From: Grifola frondosa | Lineage: Eukaryota > Basidiomycota > Agaricomycetes > Polyporales > Grifolaceae | NCBI GenBank assembly: GCA_001683735.1 | Contig: LUGG01000002.1 | Span: forward strand, 372,001 to 436,000 | Length of the DNA stretch: 64,000 nucleotides | Direction of reading: 5' to 3' | Part shown: piece by piece, positions 1 to 11,214 of the stretch | Layout of the letters: each line of letters begins with the position of its first letter | Position numbering within the stretch: the stretch's first letter is position 1 | The notes under the pieces: generated by a model | Told to the model about the DNA's origin: nothing | The model's input: only the letters and a program-made list of their open reading frames with translations | Database searches by the model: none | Made by a program: the position numbers and the translations under genes

Positions 1-236
1 CCTGTACGAGTAATCAATTAATCATCTGTGGTCAGCACATATACACTACATTAATCCAATTCTCAAGCATACATATAGCTCTTTCCATCCTTACACGTCT
101 TGAAGATACAAGAAACTAAAAGTAATTTGATCTCCGATATCGGAACCCTAGGTGCATATAGAGACTGGCTAGCGAGCCTACCCCTGTAAGTATTCTTGAG
201 CAACAACCTCCACGTCGTTTTATCAGAACCCCTGTC

Positions 237-1868
237 ATGCTTCCCTCAACGTTGCGCTCTGCGTTAGATATCAAGAAGGCCATCGAAATGGCTCCTAAGA
301 GGCTCGAGCCCATAGGCAAATGTGGGAGCGGGGTTGATCGCTTTATGAAGAATTGCCGCATGATCATAGGCGAGGAAGACGAGGAAGATGAGGAGGAAAA
401 CGAGGAAGAGGAGGAAGAGGAAAGCGAAGAAGAACTTCAGTCTGTCGATTCTGTATGTAGTACCGTACTCCTATTTCATCCGCTTGCGACTAATTTTTGT
501 CGCTCAACTAGTCGTTCGTCAAGAAGTTGGTCAAAATATATAATATTCATGGCTCCAATCACTACGATGGCACCTTGAGTGCACCTTTCACGCTCACAAT
601 TACACGTCTAGGATGTGATTTCTCTGGCGAAATTCTGCTTGCTCCTGCACGTCCCGAGGATGAGACTTCAGGAGAGGACACAGGAGAGGACACAGGAGAG
701 GACACAGCTGCCAGGGATCAAATCACAGCGCGGATACAGAAATGGTTCGAGGCTGGTATGACCTCCGGATATGGCGACGTCCGTGCACAAGAGACCAAGG
801 TCGACAAGTCTGTCCGCGACGCGCGAGAGATTCCCGCCTCGGAGTTCACTGTGTCTCCCAACCTCATCACCGAGATTGAGAAGTCCTGGGGCGAGCATTT
901 CATCCCCAGTACCGTGCGTGCCGAGCCGTACAAGATTCATATGTACGGTCCCGGCGGGCTATTCAAGGGACACAAGGACACGCCTGAGAAAGATCTCGTC
1001 GGAACGTTCTTGGTGGGTTTAGGTGACACGACGAACCCCCAGAAATCGGGTGTATTGCGGATAGGGGGCTACTATCATGGCCACAGGGCCGATGAAGGCC
1101 ATTGGGTCGCATTCTACCCAGATACTACACATGAAATCAAGCGCATCAAGAGCGGGTATCGTGCCGTGATTGCTTTCAAGATTTTCAGGAAGGAGCAGAG
1201 CCATCGAACCACACAGCTTTATGAAACAGGTCCGGAGGCCGTTCCGCGCGAGAAAATGGAGAAGGTGCTAGAAAATGTTACCCCTCCATATGGATTACTA
1301 CTCAAGCACAAATATTGCATGGGGTACCGCGGAGTTGAGTGGCCTCGACAATATCCTCCACGCAGCTGCCAAAGCTGTCGCACAGCGGAAGAATGCCGAA
1401 GTTCATTTTCTCCCTGTGCTCACGAAAGTGACGGGCGAGATGTACCGACATATCGACTGGAGCGGGAACTACCTCAAGCCAACGATATCTGCGGAGGCAC
1501 CCGTTTTCCCATTCACCCAGGCTCACGTCGACGCTTTGATCTCATCATTCAATGCTCCCGCTGCAGCTTACGATTCTGATTCTGATTCTGCTTCTGATTC
1601 CATGGACATTGAAGATGAAAGGAAAGATTTAGTCGACGTCCCAAACCAGGACAAATGGCTTGTAGGCCTCAAGAGTGTAGTTGCCATTTACACGATGAAT
1701 TTCACAGGGAGTACCGTAGTATGGCGGCGCTTTGAGGAGGAAGGTGTTGACTACACAGGCAATGAGGCGAAGCCAACTACCGAAGACAGTATTTACCTGT
1801 CATACGCCATGGTAGTTCTACCCAAGAAGGGACAAGAATCGCATGGAGTAGCCCAGCCGCAGGACTAG
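237..1868 (+). CDS. 2OG-Fe(II) oxygenase family protein (one apparent frameshift)
   Basis: Likely a prolyl-4-hydroxylase-like 2-oxoglutarate/Fe(II) dioxygenase; substrate unknown. Exon 1 (237-452) ends in a strongly acidic Glu/Asp tract. A 59 nt GT-AG intron (453-511) is followed by exon 2 in phase. The catalytic fold is visible as the metal-binding His-x-Asp in GHKDTPEKD (about 967), a distal His in YPDTTHEIK (about 1118), and a following SGYRAVIAF whose Arg would bind the 2OG carboxylate. A 12 nt unit is repeated three times near 673-705 (Gly-Glu-Asp-Thr). At the GGGG run 1321-1324 the frame must shift by one base: removing one G joins KHKYCMG to TAELSGLDN and opens the frame to the stop at 1866-1868. 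The start is the first ATG of the open frame; an ATG at 288 is also possible. The family call is firm; the break may be a sequence error. Confidence 0.75.
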
Positions 1869-2178
1869 GCAAACTCGACGCGTTTTACCTTGGTTCAAGG
1901 TTGGCTACTGCCTCGGAAGTCTCGTCTCAAAACTTATCGGTGTCTGATTGGTACCGAATTTAGCTACCTGGACAACATTATAAATGAGAGCGACTCATCA
2001 GAGCACACGATTCTGGCCAGTAAATTCCAAACTTTCCAAACCATTCGTACAGTGGCTTCTCCGAGTTCCAATATGGTACTAAAGTAAATGTCGATATCTA
2101 CAGCAACACGTATTACACAGATAATCAAAAGCACTTGAAGCACACTAGATAGCGATGGGAGTAACAACACTTGTACAT
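1869..2178. other. Convergent intergenic gap
   Basis: Tail-to-tail spacer between the oxygenase and the prenylcysteine lyase. A 65-codon plus-strand frame (1890-2087) resembles nothing I know and is probably 3' untranslated sequence. Confidence 0.5.
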
Positions 2179-4207
2179 TCAGCAGTCCCAACCTAACACG
2201 AAGTCCTTTCCATCCTTTTCATGACTAGATTCGTTTTCGGAGCTGGCATCACCGTCATCATCGCCTACAGTCGATTTACCGCAGATGCCTGCATCAAATT
2301 GCTCTTGCAGGAGGAGGTCGACAGCATTTCGTGAGGCGATAGTTTCTGTCTCCATTGTCGAGATGAAGCTGTTGAGGGAATGAATTTTCTGTGAATGGTT
2401 CCGAAGCATAGACTAAAGAAGGCGCTTACGGTTCGAACGCATTGACGTAGTAAAGGCCGTCGGCCAGCTTCACTGGGGGAAAATCGGTAGTCGGCGGGAG
2501 TACGGGATATGCATCCCACTGCCAGAGCAATTCAGAATTTAGCAGAGCCACACGGAAACGACACGAGATGTTCAATCTCACCTCTTTCCTGTATACCCAT
2601 CCTACCTGACCGTCGAATACCTTCGCCAGCCACTCATCCGATACGCGTTCCTTCGAGAAGATTTTGACCACCCATTCCTGGCCCTGCCCATTACCCTCCC
2701 AAGCGCTTCCGTGCCCGCACGCACAGGCCCGTGGTAAGTGAGCGAGTTGAATTCCGGCTCGTGCTCGCCGCCGGTCCGTACGCCCTCCCATGTCGTGAGT
2801 ACCTCCGTTGGCGCCTTCGTCCCATGCTTCAGACCAAAATAGGAAGCGTGCGGCGTCGAAGCTGTTGTACTGAGGAGCGTGACGTGCAGGCGAACGTACG
2901 GCTGCTCAGGTATGGGTGCAATTGAGGCTCCGAAGGAGAAAATGTAATCGAGGAAGAGTGGAAGGGCGCGGCCAGAATGACACCACGGTAGGCTTGTCCT
3001 TGTGATTGGGATGTATGAAGCAGCCACAGTCCAGAAGGCGACGCTCGCTAATAGAGTTAACCTAATAACTGGTAAGACCTTGAAATGAAGAGCAAATGTT
3101 AGGGCTTACTGTGGTATTGAGATGCACTGTTGCGTTCGAGTGCACCAGGAAGTTCTCAAATATCTGGAAGTTGCCGCCTTTGACACTCGCTGCGCCCTGA
3201 GCCGCGAGCGAGCAGAGGCCTTCCAGAGCAGGATTTCATCGGAGTTCTGCGGACTGGTCACAACCAGGTCACTATGATATGGGAAATGAACGCACCTGCC
3301 CGTAATTCACGCGGGTAGCAGCCTCAACCAGCTCCCGCGAGAACCGTCTGTCTACACCTTGCAGGTCAAAGTACTCTGAAGTGGTCTGCACGATGAGTTC
3401 GGTCCATCCGAGGGTTGACGCAAGTGTGGTCACATTCGAAAAGCGCGGCGCGGAAGCGAGTACAGAGTAAGAAATTGTTCTATCATAGACTTGACACTAG
3501 TATTTTGTTAGCTGTAGGTCTGAGACAAGAGATTTCCACTTACATAGCCTGCGTTCGTTGTGGAGCTCTATAACCGTACCTCCAGATAATCTTGAGTGTA
3601 TCCCACCATCCGCTGTAGAAGCTGCCGCCTCCTGTCTAGTATGGCATGGATGACATGAGCCTAACGCCACACCGAATGCACGTACCGTGAGCACAAAGTT
3701 AGCTCCATCCCAGATGCCCATTACATTGTCGTCATCTCCGAAATCTATACGGTCAAGTTCAAACTCATCCGTCGCACGCCATAGATTCTCGTTAGCTTTG
3801 ACGAATATGGATGCGCCTAGCTCAACCGGCTCCAAATTAGAGTTGTCATACGGGTAGACGATAGTGCTGCCTATATGTACAAGGGTAATTAGACAAGGTA
3901 GACTTCCATATGGACTTAGGGTGGAAAGACCTACGACCACCAATGTACGAATTCTTTCATACACATCAATTTCCACATCGAGCCCAAAGCGCTCCTTTGC
4001 CTTGGCGATCCAAAACGCAGCCGACGATCCGCCTGCACCTGCGCCAATGATAGCAATCCTATTGGAAGTGACGGAGACGGCTCAGGTGTGTAATAGAGAC
4101 TGGCGTTTGCGTTTGCGCAGAGAAGAATGGCAAACGGAAGGGAGCTCGAAAGCGTATGCCGGAAGGAGCGCTATGCTGATGTAAAGGAAAAGAGTCGGCG
4201 AACGCAT
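2179..4207 (-). CDS. Prenylcysteine lyase / prenylcysteine oxidase family flavoprotein
   Basis: FAD-dependent thioether oxidase that, in the known family, cleaves prenylcysteines released by degradation of prenylated proteins into cysteine, an isoprenoid aldehyde and hydrogen peroxide. The start at 4207 gives a hydrophobic N-terminus (RSPTLFLYISIALLP) like a secretion/lysosomal signal. After a short intron comes the Rossmann motif IIGAGAGGSSAAFW (about 4055-4015). The family-diagnostic block VELGASIFVKANENLW lies near 3790-3830. The C-terminal lyase domain shows WVYRKEWDAYPVLPPT split by an intron (about 2610/2518), then GLYYVNAFEP joined to FISTMETETIASRN across another intron (about 2440/2370). 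An acidic tail precedes the stop at 2179-2181. Several introns between 2860 and 3960 were not all placed. Length and domain order fit the family. Confidence 0.85.
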
Positions 4208-4671
4208 TGTATCTTACGGCGACAAGGAGAGATCCAAAAGCTGGAGAGAGCTCACCGTTGCTGTGCAGTGTACAGCGGTTCCAGGTGCAAGGTATCAGTG
4301 ACACATGACACGTGAATATAACGTATTGTGACATTTGGCGCTAGTGGCATTCAATATGTTCTCGGTTCCCGTAGCTGTCGCTTAGGTGGCAACACTGCAA
4401 GTACTGACGATTATTCAACACAGCCGTTACGAATGTGGAAATCGGTCTGTACAGTATTGATCTTTGTTCGATGAACTACCCCGATGGTCAATAGCCGTTG
4501 TGGCACAGTAGCAGCTTAAGATGTGGCGAAGTGTGGAACATAATCAAAATGGGCAATTTGCATAGAGAACAAGATAGAAAAAGAACAAAGGGATCCGAGC
4601 ACTCACGGAACTGTAACAACCATCCGAAATTTCTATGAATATATCCGGTAGCAGCCCAACATACCTGGCTT
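4208..4671. other. Intergenic gap
   Basis: Spacer holding the upstream region of the prenylcysteine lyase and the 3' end of the carboxypeptidase gene. No gene, RNA or repeat recognised. Confidence 0.5.
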
Positions 4672-6891
4672 TTAGAGATCTTCTCCAGCCAACCAACGTC
4701 TGACCAGTTCCAACGACTCGGCTGGAGCATTATATGGAGCCTATAATATTTCCTCTGTGTCAATAGAGGCTGGTTGCGCCAGTTTATAGATACTCACCAT
4801 ATGTCCAGCGCCAAAGATCGTTGCAAAGGTAAACGGTCCCGCACTGCGCGTGAGGCCAGCGGGCTTCCCGCTGATGTTCCATGATCTCAGTGGCTGGGCT
4901 TTGAACCGCTCCTGCTCAGTCCACTCCAATTCGAGCGTCATACGCTCATTCCCCACCTACGATACGTCGTGAGCTGTAGGCAAGGGGGAAAATGCGTGCA
5001 ATAAATGTCTGGAAGACGCGTACCCAATTGCATATGTAGTCGTCGGCGCCGGCGTAGATCAATGCTCGCACGCCGCGCTCGAGTAGTCCCGCGAGGTAGT
5101 ATTGAGCCGGGGTGGAAAGCTCATCAAGTGTCGCTAGGAACGCTGTTTGGACTTTTGGGGAGAGAAAGGTGTAGTTGCCTATCGCTGGGTCTACGCCAAG
5201 CGTGCTACGAACGTCTGGACGGTTGAGATATTCTTCGATCCATCTGAACAAACACATCACATCAGAATATCTGATGAGCAGAGCGGAAGGAACGGGACAC
5301 TTGGTGATTGGATAACAGAGTGCATCCATATGACCTCCTTCGCTGTGAGATAAGAAGATGTGACATCAAAAGAAGGAGTATACGGCAAGCACTCACCATG
5401 GCGTGGTCATATCATACGGATTATGACCTTTCGACGGTCAAAATCTAAACTTAGCAACAATAGCCACGATAAGTGGAAGCTACCAGCCTGCTGCAATATA
5501 TGGATCCACAATCTCTGCGAGGCAGAAGTCAAGGGCCGCTCGACAATCCATTAAGTCGAATACTTTGCTGCAAGATTCCTTCAGCCATCTGTCGCAGCGA
5601 GGCACCTGCGAATACTGGAATCAGCTGCACATGCCAGCGTGCGTCGATGCCACACACTGCTTGTCTCATCCGGACACACTTACTGCAATGACCGAAATGA
5701 GACAAGAGGCAACGAATATGTGCAACTCAATACACACGTAATTCCTTGGGGCGGAGGAACGGCTATGTGCTTGCATTGCACGTCATAATAAGACGGCATC
5801 ATTGCGATGACATCGGTCAAGCCGTTTCCTGTAGAGTTCATTCAATGTCAATGCCATGCAGAAATTGTATGTTTAGCAAGAAGCATAATGGAAGTCACAT
5901 TGATAGGGTGCATGCGCCCATCGATCAGCCCAGGATTCTGGTCATATATTGCAGATGCAAAAATGGGGATGTAATGGCCCTGCATCGTGGAAGTTGGCTT
6001 CGTGAATTGTAGAAGTGGAATGATCAAGTCATACATACTCCATACGATTCTCCAGCCATGTGAAATGGCCTGCCTCTGAATTTTATAAAATGTGTGAAGA
6101 AGATGGCGACGAATGCGGCAATGTCTTTAGCTGCTTCCTCACTCGTGCTCTGCGGGATTTAAATTAGCCAAAAGTCACAATATTAATGTCGTAAAAGCTC
6201 ACGAGTGATTCGCCAAAGTCTGCGTAAGAATAGCCCACGGAAATAGGCTGGTCGATGAAGAAAATATTCGCTTGCTCGTTCCAGGAGTAAGGATTATACT
6301 CCATTTGATTTGGCCCGGTCACTCTGCAAGGTCCTAATATACTGAAAATTACCTTGCATTAGTACAGAATCACGTAATCGTCACGCACCTAGTTCCATGA
6401 GCAAGCCCACAGACGAAGAGCCACCTGGACCACCATTGGTCCAGAAAATAACATCGTCCTTGTCAGGATCACTCCTGCTCTCGAAGAAGTAGAAGAACAA
6501 ATGTCTGGCTTTGATGTCGATATATCCGGTATATGCTCTAAGCAATATGGTCAACACATATCACGCCCGCGCAGTCTCGATGTTGCTGCGCATGACACTT
6601 ACTGTACAGTCCCATCGCACCAATTGGACCTCTTGATTCGTAGGTGTACGTGACCGGGAAAGATGGGTGACTCAAACTCGTAAACCTGGAATCTGAGAGC
6701 AGGTTCAAGTCCCCCAGCGCGGTAAACAGCTGGGTATCCGGGCGTTGAGCGATGACACCATTGGCAACAAACGACGCATTGGCCTGATGCGCTCCAAGTG
6801 CGCCTTCTAATGATGTCGGATGTTGTTGGCTGCGACCAGCCGTGAGGACCAGAAGACTCAGTAGGCACAGTGTTCGGATGAGACCGCGCAT
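4672..6891 (-). CDS. Secreted serine carboxypeptidase (S10 family), copy 1
   Basis: Carboxypeptidase Y-type peptidase that removes C-terminal residues, probably vacuolar or extracellular. It starts at 6891 with signal peptide [16 protein letters not shown]. The S10 landmarks occur in order across about ten short introns: [32 protein letters not shown] (substrate-binding loop), [19 protein letters not shown] (nucleophile Ser), [42 protein letters not shown] (catalytic Asp), and GAGHM (catalytic His), ending [12 protein letters not shown] and the stop at 4672-4674. The usual Cys of GGPGCSS is Gly here. At about 6654-6658 one base seems missing: a third G restores [14 protein letters not shown], which is in frame in the paralogue at 19908. 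Its upstream region (6892-7158) is also shared with that paralogue. Confidence 0.82.
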
Positions 6892-7176
6892 GCTGAATTG
6901 CAGTTCGAGCGTGAGTCAACAAGTTCTACGTGACAATATGACGGGCATTCCCATACAAATTTTCTGCTAGAAATGACAAGTTTGATGAGGAGAACGCAGA
7001 AAACAATACCAGCTGGCTGCTGAACAAATCAGCTCAAGTTCAAGTCAGCCTTTGTGATCGGTGATCGCAGATCGAGAGCGTTATTTGACGGCGTTTGGCA
7101 ACAGCTTCGTCCCACTACGCCTACCACGCCACTCTTACGATAAGTGACCCGCTCTTCCCACCTCTCAAAAACCAAC
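6892..7176. promoter_or_regulatory. Divergent promoter of carboxypeptidase copy 1 and MED8
   Basis: A 285 bp interval between the start codons of two divergent genes. About 265 bp of it are recognisable, inverted, upstream of carboxypeptidase copy 2 (18770-18898 plus 19758-19907). It contains GCTCAAGT at 7032-7039, the unoccupied counterpart of the target site used by the hAT-like element there. No TATA box was assigned. Confidence 0.55.
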
Positions 7177-8016
7177 ATGGCGACCTCCGCCCAGCACCAA
7201 CCCTCAGCTCTCATTTGATTCCTCCACCTTACCCATATCACAGCTAGAATCTCTGCGGTTCAAAGCAAACCAAATCATCGAGTCCATCCAACTCCTACAA
7301 CGAACGATAGAGATGGGCGGGCAGCCCGTGATGCCCGCATGGCCCGACATCATCTCGAAATACAACATCCTCCTCTCGCAATCACACAGCATCTCCAGCT
7401 CGCTGCTCGCCGCGCACCAGGCGGGCGGGGCCGCGGGGAACCCGTTCGCGCGGCTCGCGCTGCACCCCGCGTGGGATGACGGACGCGCAGCTGGACAACG
7501 AGCTGATCCCGCTGCTGCGCAACCAGCAGACGACGGACGTGCTGCGCATCGAGAGCGACACCGTGCGGCACCTCGTGGAGCACATGGCCACGCGCGGCGC
7601 GCTGGGCGTGCTCGCGCCGCCTCTGGGGCCCGGCGTGCGCCGCACGGAGAACGAAGACGTGCTAAGCGAGTGCGCGCAGATCCGCGAGGCACACGACGCG
7701 CGCGTCGATCGTGCGGTGCGGGCGGTCGCGCTGCTCCGTGAGAAGTATGACTGGCACGCGCGCGTTGCGGTGGACCAGGAGGAGCCGGAGGAGCTTGAGT
7801 GGGATCCGCGCCTCCAGGGCCTGTCCCGACGAAGGCGGAGGAAGAGGCGGAGGCAGCGGAGGCTGCAGAGGGGATGAGCGAGAGTGAGGGCGCTGGAGAG
7901 AGCAACGACAGTGAGGAGGAGGAGGAACTGGAGGAGGTGCTCGGAACGGCGCAGACCACAGCCCTGATGATACACCGGGCGGAGGGGGCCCTGTCACTCC
8001 GGTGCCCCAGGGATAA
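7177..8016 (+). CDS. med8: Mediator complex subunit 8 (four apparent single-base breaks)
   Basis: Head-module subunit of the RNA polymerase II Mediator. The N-terminus MATSAQHQP joins QLSFDSSTLPISQLES if one C of CCC (7201-7203) is removed. The conserved core follows: LRFKANQIIESIQ, MPAWPDIISKYNILL, then MTDAQLDNELIPLLRNQQ after removing one G at 7473-7475. A helical region and EEPEELEWDPRLQG follow. One G must be added at 7817-7819 to reach PVPTKAEEEAEAAE and the acidic tail, and another at 7943-7944 to reach the Gly/Pro-rich end DDTPGGGGPVTPVPQG and the stop at 8014-8016. The repaired protein is about 280 residues, normal for fungal Med8. Four homopolymer breaks in a normally single-copy, conserved gene point to consensus errors, not to a pseudogene. 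No intron is needed. Confidence 0.85.
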
Positions 8017-9099
8017 GTAAGTCGGGACGCAGCTCCCTCGTCATGCTCATTTTCGCTGCATCTATTGAAAGATACAGTTGGTTGACTTCCGCACTGACTC
8101 TGCTTTTGCAGTGCAAAGCATTACGTGTTGCCTAGATTTGCGTCGATCCGATATCGTTCAGGCTTGAGAAATTCGAGTTCTCGACAGATAGTAGAAATAT
8201 ATCAAGGCGGTGTGTTCATGTGCTCCGAGCCCGAAAAACGGACCTCGCATATTAGTTGATTGATGACAATGATTATTGGCGTTGACAACGCCGCAGTACT
8301 ATAGTAGCGACAGGTTTTGTTCCATAGACAGGGGAGCATACAAGTACATGCATAACCCCTCTGTGTCACCACGAAGTCAAGTAAGTAGAGGATTCTGCAT
8401 TAAAGCTGGAGAGCTCAGCGGAGACCACTCGCAGCGTATCCACCCAAGACCGAGCTCGTTAACCCGAAATGATTCCAGGTCTCGGAACGTCGCGGAGGTG
8501 TAGCTAGGTGTAGTGCATGGATATTGATGGGAATATGTCACCGAGTAACCCGCGTTGAAACGTTGACGCCTATAAGTCGTCGACCAGGACCGATATCCCG
8601 ACGTGGTCGGAGCTCATAAAGCACCATACACACATAGTAATGAAGCTTCGTACGAAGCCTGAGAGAAGAAATGGCGTTGCGAGCATCGACGAGGAGGCTG
8701 CCCCAGTCAACGAGCAGCGCCTCGAGTGCAGCGCCGGGGGTTTTCCGAAGAGTGTGTCGGGAGGCAAAGTGGATTTGGGCAAATTCCAGCGCGGGGGGTT
8801 GGCGCCGTGTGGTTACGGTCCGTCCATCGCCGATGATCAAACACACATATGTAACCTCTCTCCCCTCTTACTCACTCACCTCTCGTCCCCTTGCGCCCCT
8901 CTCGCATCCGTACTTACGACCTCTCACGCCGGCTTACTCCAAGCCATCCTCGACGACCAACCACCGACGAGTTCCCCCCCCCCCCCCCCCCCCACGAATT
9001 TGTATTTGCGCAGCTCCGCAGTCGCGGCGCAAACCCTTGGCCGATCGAATCGTCCGCAAACGCACCCCCAGTTTGTAGAGTTTGCTGCAGAAGGCATAG
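8017..9099. other. Long intergenic region upstream of the small membrane protein gene
   Basis: About 1.1 kb without a supported gene. Open frames on both strands between 8538 and 9078 are low-complexity and overlap one another. It contains a 20-base C run at 8974-8993 and CT-rich stretches (8860-8990) typical of a fungal 5' leader or promoter. Confidence 0.5.
8974..8993. repeat. Poly-C tract, 20 bases
   Basis: Uninterrupted run of 20 C beginning right after GAGTT, 107 bp before the start codon at 9100. The length in the genome may differ, since such runs are hard to sequence. Confidence 0.9.
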
Positions 9100-9535
9100 A
9101 TGGCGCACTGTCCAGAGAGCTGGAACCGCATGCCGACGGCGATGTCCGCCGTGTTCGGCATCGACCTGCCCTACCGTCCGCCGAAGAGTGCGCTCGGCGC
9201 GTTCCTCTGGCGGCGCCGGTTCTGGCTTGAGACTACCTCCGGACTCTCCCTCCTAGAGCCGTGGGAGAAGGTGCTCACTCGTATGTTTTCTATCCATTCC
9301 CCCAGTTTGGCCTGAATACTGACCGCGCGCACGTGTGCGGGCAGTGATTATTGTGTACCTGTTGCTGACGCTCGTCGGCACGGGGCTGTACAAGTTCCTC
9401 CCGCTGCAGCTCGCACAGCTGCAACAGCGAATGGTGTATTACTTGCTCGGGCACGAGTCGGGCGACGGCGCGGGCGTCGCGATGGGACGTGTCGTCACCG
9501 GCTGGGTCGCACGAAACGCGTCCGGGGAGCTGTGA
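9100..9535 (+). CDS. Small membrane protein, SPT small-subunit-like (ssSPT), copy 1
   Basis: Resembles the small activating subunits of serine palmitoyltransferase, the ER enzyme that starts sphingolipid synthesis. Two exons (9100-9280, 9345-9535) with a 64 nt phase-1 intron give 123 residues. The diagnostic feature is LLEPWEKVL followed by a hydrophobic helix IIVYLLLTLVGTGLYKFLPL; the human small subunits carry the same LEPWE-helix-MP arrangement. An upstream segment GAFLWRRRFWLETTSGLS and an extended C-terminus ending in ASGEL are additional to the animal proteins. The gene at 10484 is a tandem paralogue with the same intron position and phase. The family call rests on motif resemblance only. 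Confidence 0.68.
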
Positions 9536-10483
9536 TGTGTATACCGAAGCTACAAGTTAGACGGCTTCCTTGCTGGGTAGTCCGGATGTCTATTGTGAGT
9601 GATTCTCCGCTGTCCGTTTTGCTGCTAGGTGGCGCTGAGCGAGGGTTGGTGTGGTAGGTACATATTGTCTAATTCTCGATGTAATTGTTTTGGTGGTTTG
9701 CTTTGATTCGAGGAGGGTACACGCCTGAGATTTGCTGGGCAAGACGGTAAGATGCCATCCATCCTTGTCTTGGTTGAGTTCAGTTTGTAGGCCTGCGTCC
9801 GTCGCACGTCGGAGAGCCCTGGCATATCAACAAGTCAACTAGCGAGTTAGGCAGTGAAATCACAGCAAGAGGTGGTGGGGAAAGGTCAAGCAATGTGAGT
9901 GGGAAGATATAGCGTCGTTATGAAGACGATGGGTCTGCTGGCTATCTGGGCGTCTGCGGGAGATATGTTGCCGGAAGTGGTGTACGAGTGGGGTGGGATC
10001 TGGTGGGATTGTGCTGCGCTGCGGACCATCTTCGGTGCGTTTACGTTGATGTTGCTGGACGCGTGCTGATGCACCTTATGGGTTAGCTCATGCCAAGCTG
10101 AGCTCTGCAGGCCTAGGTGAGCCACTGGTGTGCTCAAATAAATTTATTTCCTGCTACACCGTACGAGCTGTTACAAGTTCGTGACCTAGACGTTGTCGGC
10201 GTGCTGGAACGGTGTCGGCGCGTTGGACAGGCCGTTGAGAGTAAATCACGGTCTGGTGCTTGAGAACGGGGTTAGGGTTATTATACGGGTGCGCGGTCTT
10301 GGCGTCGCGTTGTAAATAGCATCAGATGTCTTGTTTGCGCGCCTCTTCTTCTCCATCCATTCCCGCCGTCCGCAGCACGTCTCCTCTTCCTCGTTTCGTG
10401 CTTGCGCCCCTCTCGACCACCCTTTAGATCACCCGGCCAGTACGCCCCCTTCATCGATACCCCACTATACACGTAGCAAGCTA
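9536..10483. other. Spacer between the tandem ssSPT-like genes
   Basis: About 950 bp. The reading frames here are short and unrecognised. The last 150 bp before 10484 are CT-rich, like the leader of the first copy. Confidence 0.5.
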
Positions 10484-11214
10484 ATGCCCCATACCACGAC
10501 GACCATGGTCCCTGATCCCCGCGCCGACACCGTTGCCATGTCCTGCGCCCAGTGGAAGCGTCAGCCCACCACCGCGGATGTCTTGTTTGCCTTTGAGCTG
10601 CCCTACCGTGCCCCGCGTTCTGCCATTGGCACTTTCTTGTGGAGACGTCGTGTATGGCTCGAAGTAACCTTTGCGCTGTCCATGTTGCAGCCGTGGGAAA
10701 AGGTCCTCGTCGGTGAGTACGACGTTCGGTCTGTTCCTCGATTGTGGTTCGGGCGGGGCGGCTGCGAAATGCTCTGAAGTCGATCGAATTTGCCTTTTTC
10801 GTATGTTGTCATATGGAGTTCTCTTCGCGCATGGATCGTAGTCCGGAAACTCGTGTCGAGATATTATTATGCCACCGACGTGGTTATATGCGGTCATTCT
10901 TTTCATTTTCTCTCGTATTATTTTCCCGCTTTTACACCTAGTGTCTTTATCTCGCATCTTGTTAAGGCTAATACCTTCCAGTGACCCTCTGGTACATATT
11001 CCTCACGCTCCTGCTCACCGCCATATATCTATACCTCCCACACCACCTCGTTTTCGTCCAATCTCGCGCGGCGTACTACTTCCTCGGGCAAGAGGTCGCC
11101 AGTGCTAGCGTGTCCGACTCGCTGCAGCGTTTCGCAGCGTCTTGGGGGTGGAACACGTCCTCCAGCGTCGGAACCAACCTCGGTATCGGTTGGATGACGG
11201 GCCAAGAGTTGTAG
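10484..11214 (+). CDS. Small membrane protein, SPT small-subunit-like (ssSPT), copy 2
   Basis: Tandem paralogue of 9100-9535. Exons 10484-10712 and 10982-11214 flank a long (269 nt) phase-1 intron placed exactly as in copy 1. The 153-residue product has FELPYRAPRSAIGTFLWRRR, then MLQPWEKVL, the helix TLWYIFLTLLLTAIYLYLPH, and YYFLGQEV. The C-terminal tail differs strongly from copy 1 (Ser/Trp-rich, ending MTGQEL). The start at 10484 is the first ATG after an in-frame region without one; ATGs at 10505 and 10538 are alternatives. The role would be activation or tuning of serine palmitoyltransferase, inferred from the motif. Confidence 0.68.

Noticed and set aside
6702..6712. GGTTCAAGTCC, a perfect tRNA B-box-like word
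   Set aside because: It lies inside exon 1 of carboxypeptidase copy 1, with no A box, cloverleaf or terminator around it.
7204..7997. Long antisense frames over MED8 (up to 251 codons)
   Set aside because: Arg/Ala/Ser-rich shadows produced by the GC-rich codon use of MED8; no domain, and the sense frame is a clear family match.
8538..8846. 102-codon minus frame between MED8 and the ssSPT-like gene
   Set aside because: No recognisable domain, overlaps equally long plus-strand frames, and shows no splice structure typical of the neighbouring genes.
10266..10278. TTAGGGTTA, telomere-like
   Set aside because: A little over one repeat unit in an internal promoter region; chance occurrence.
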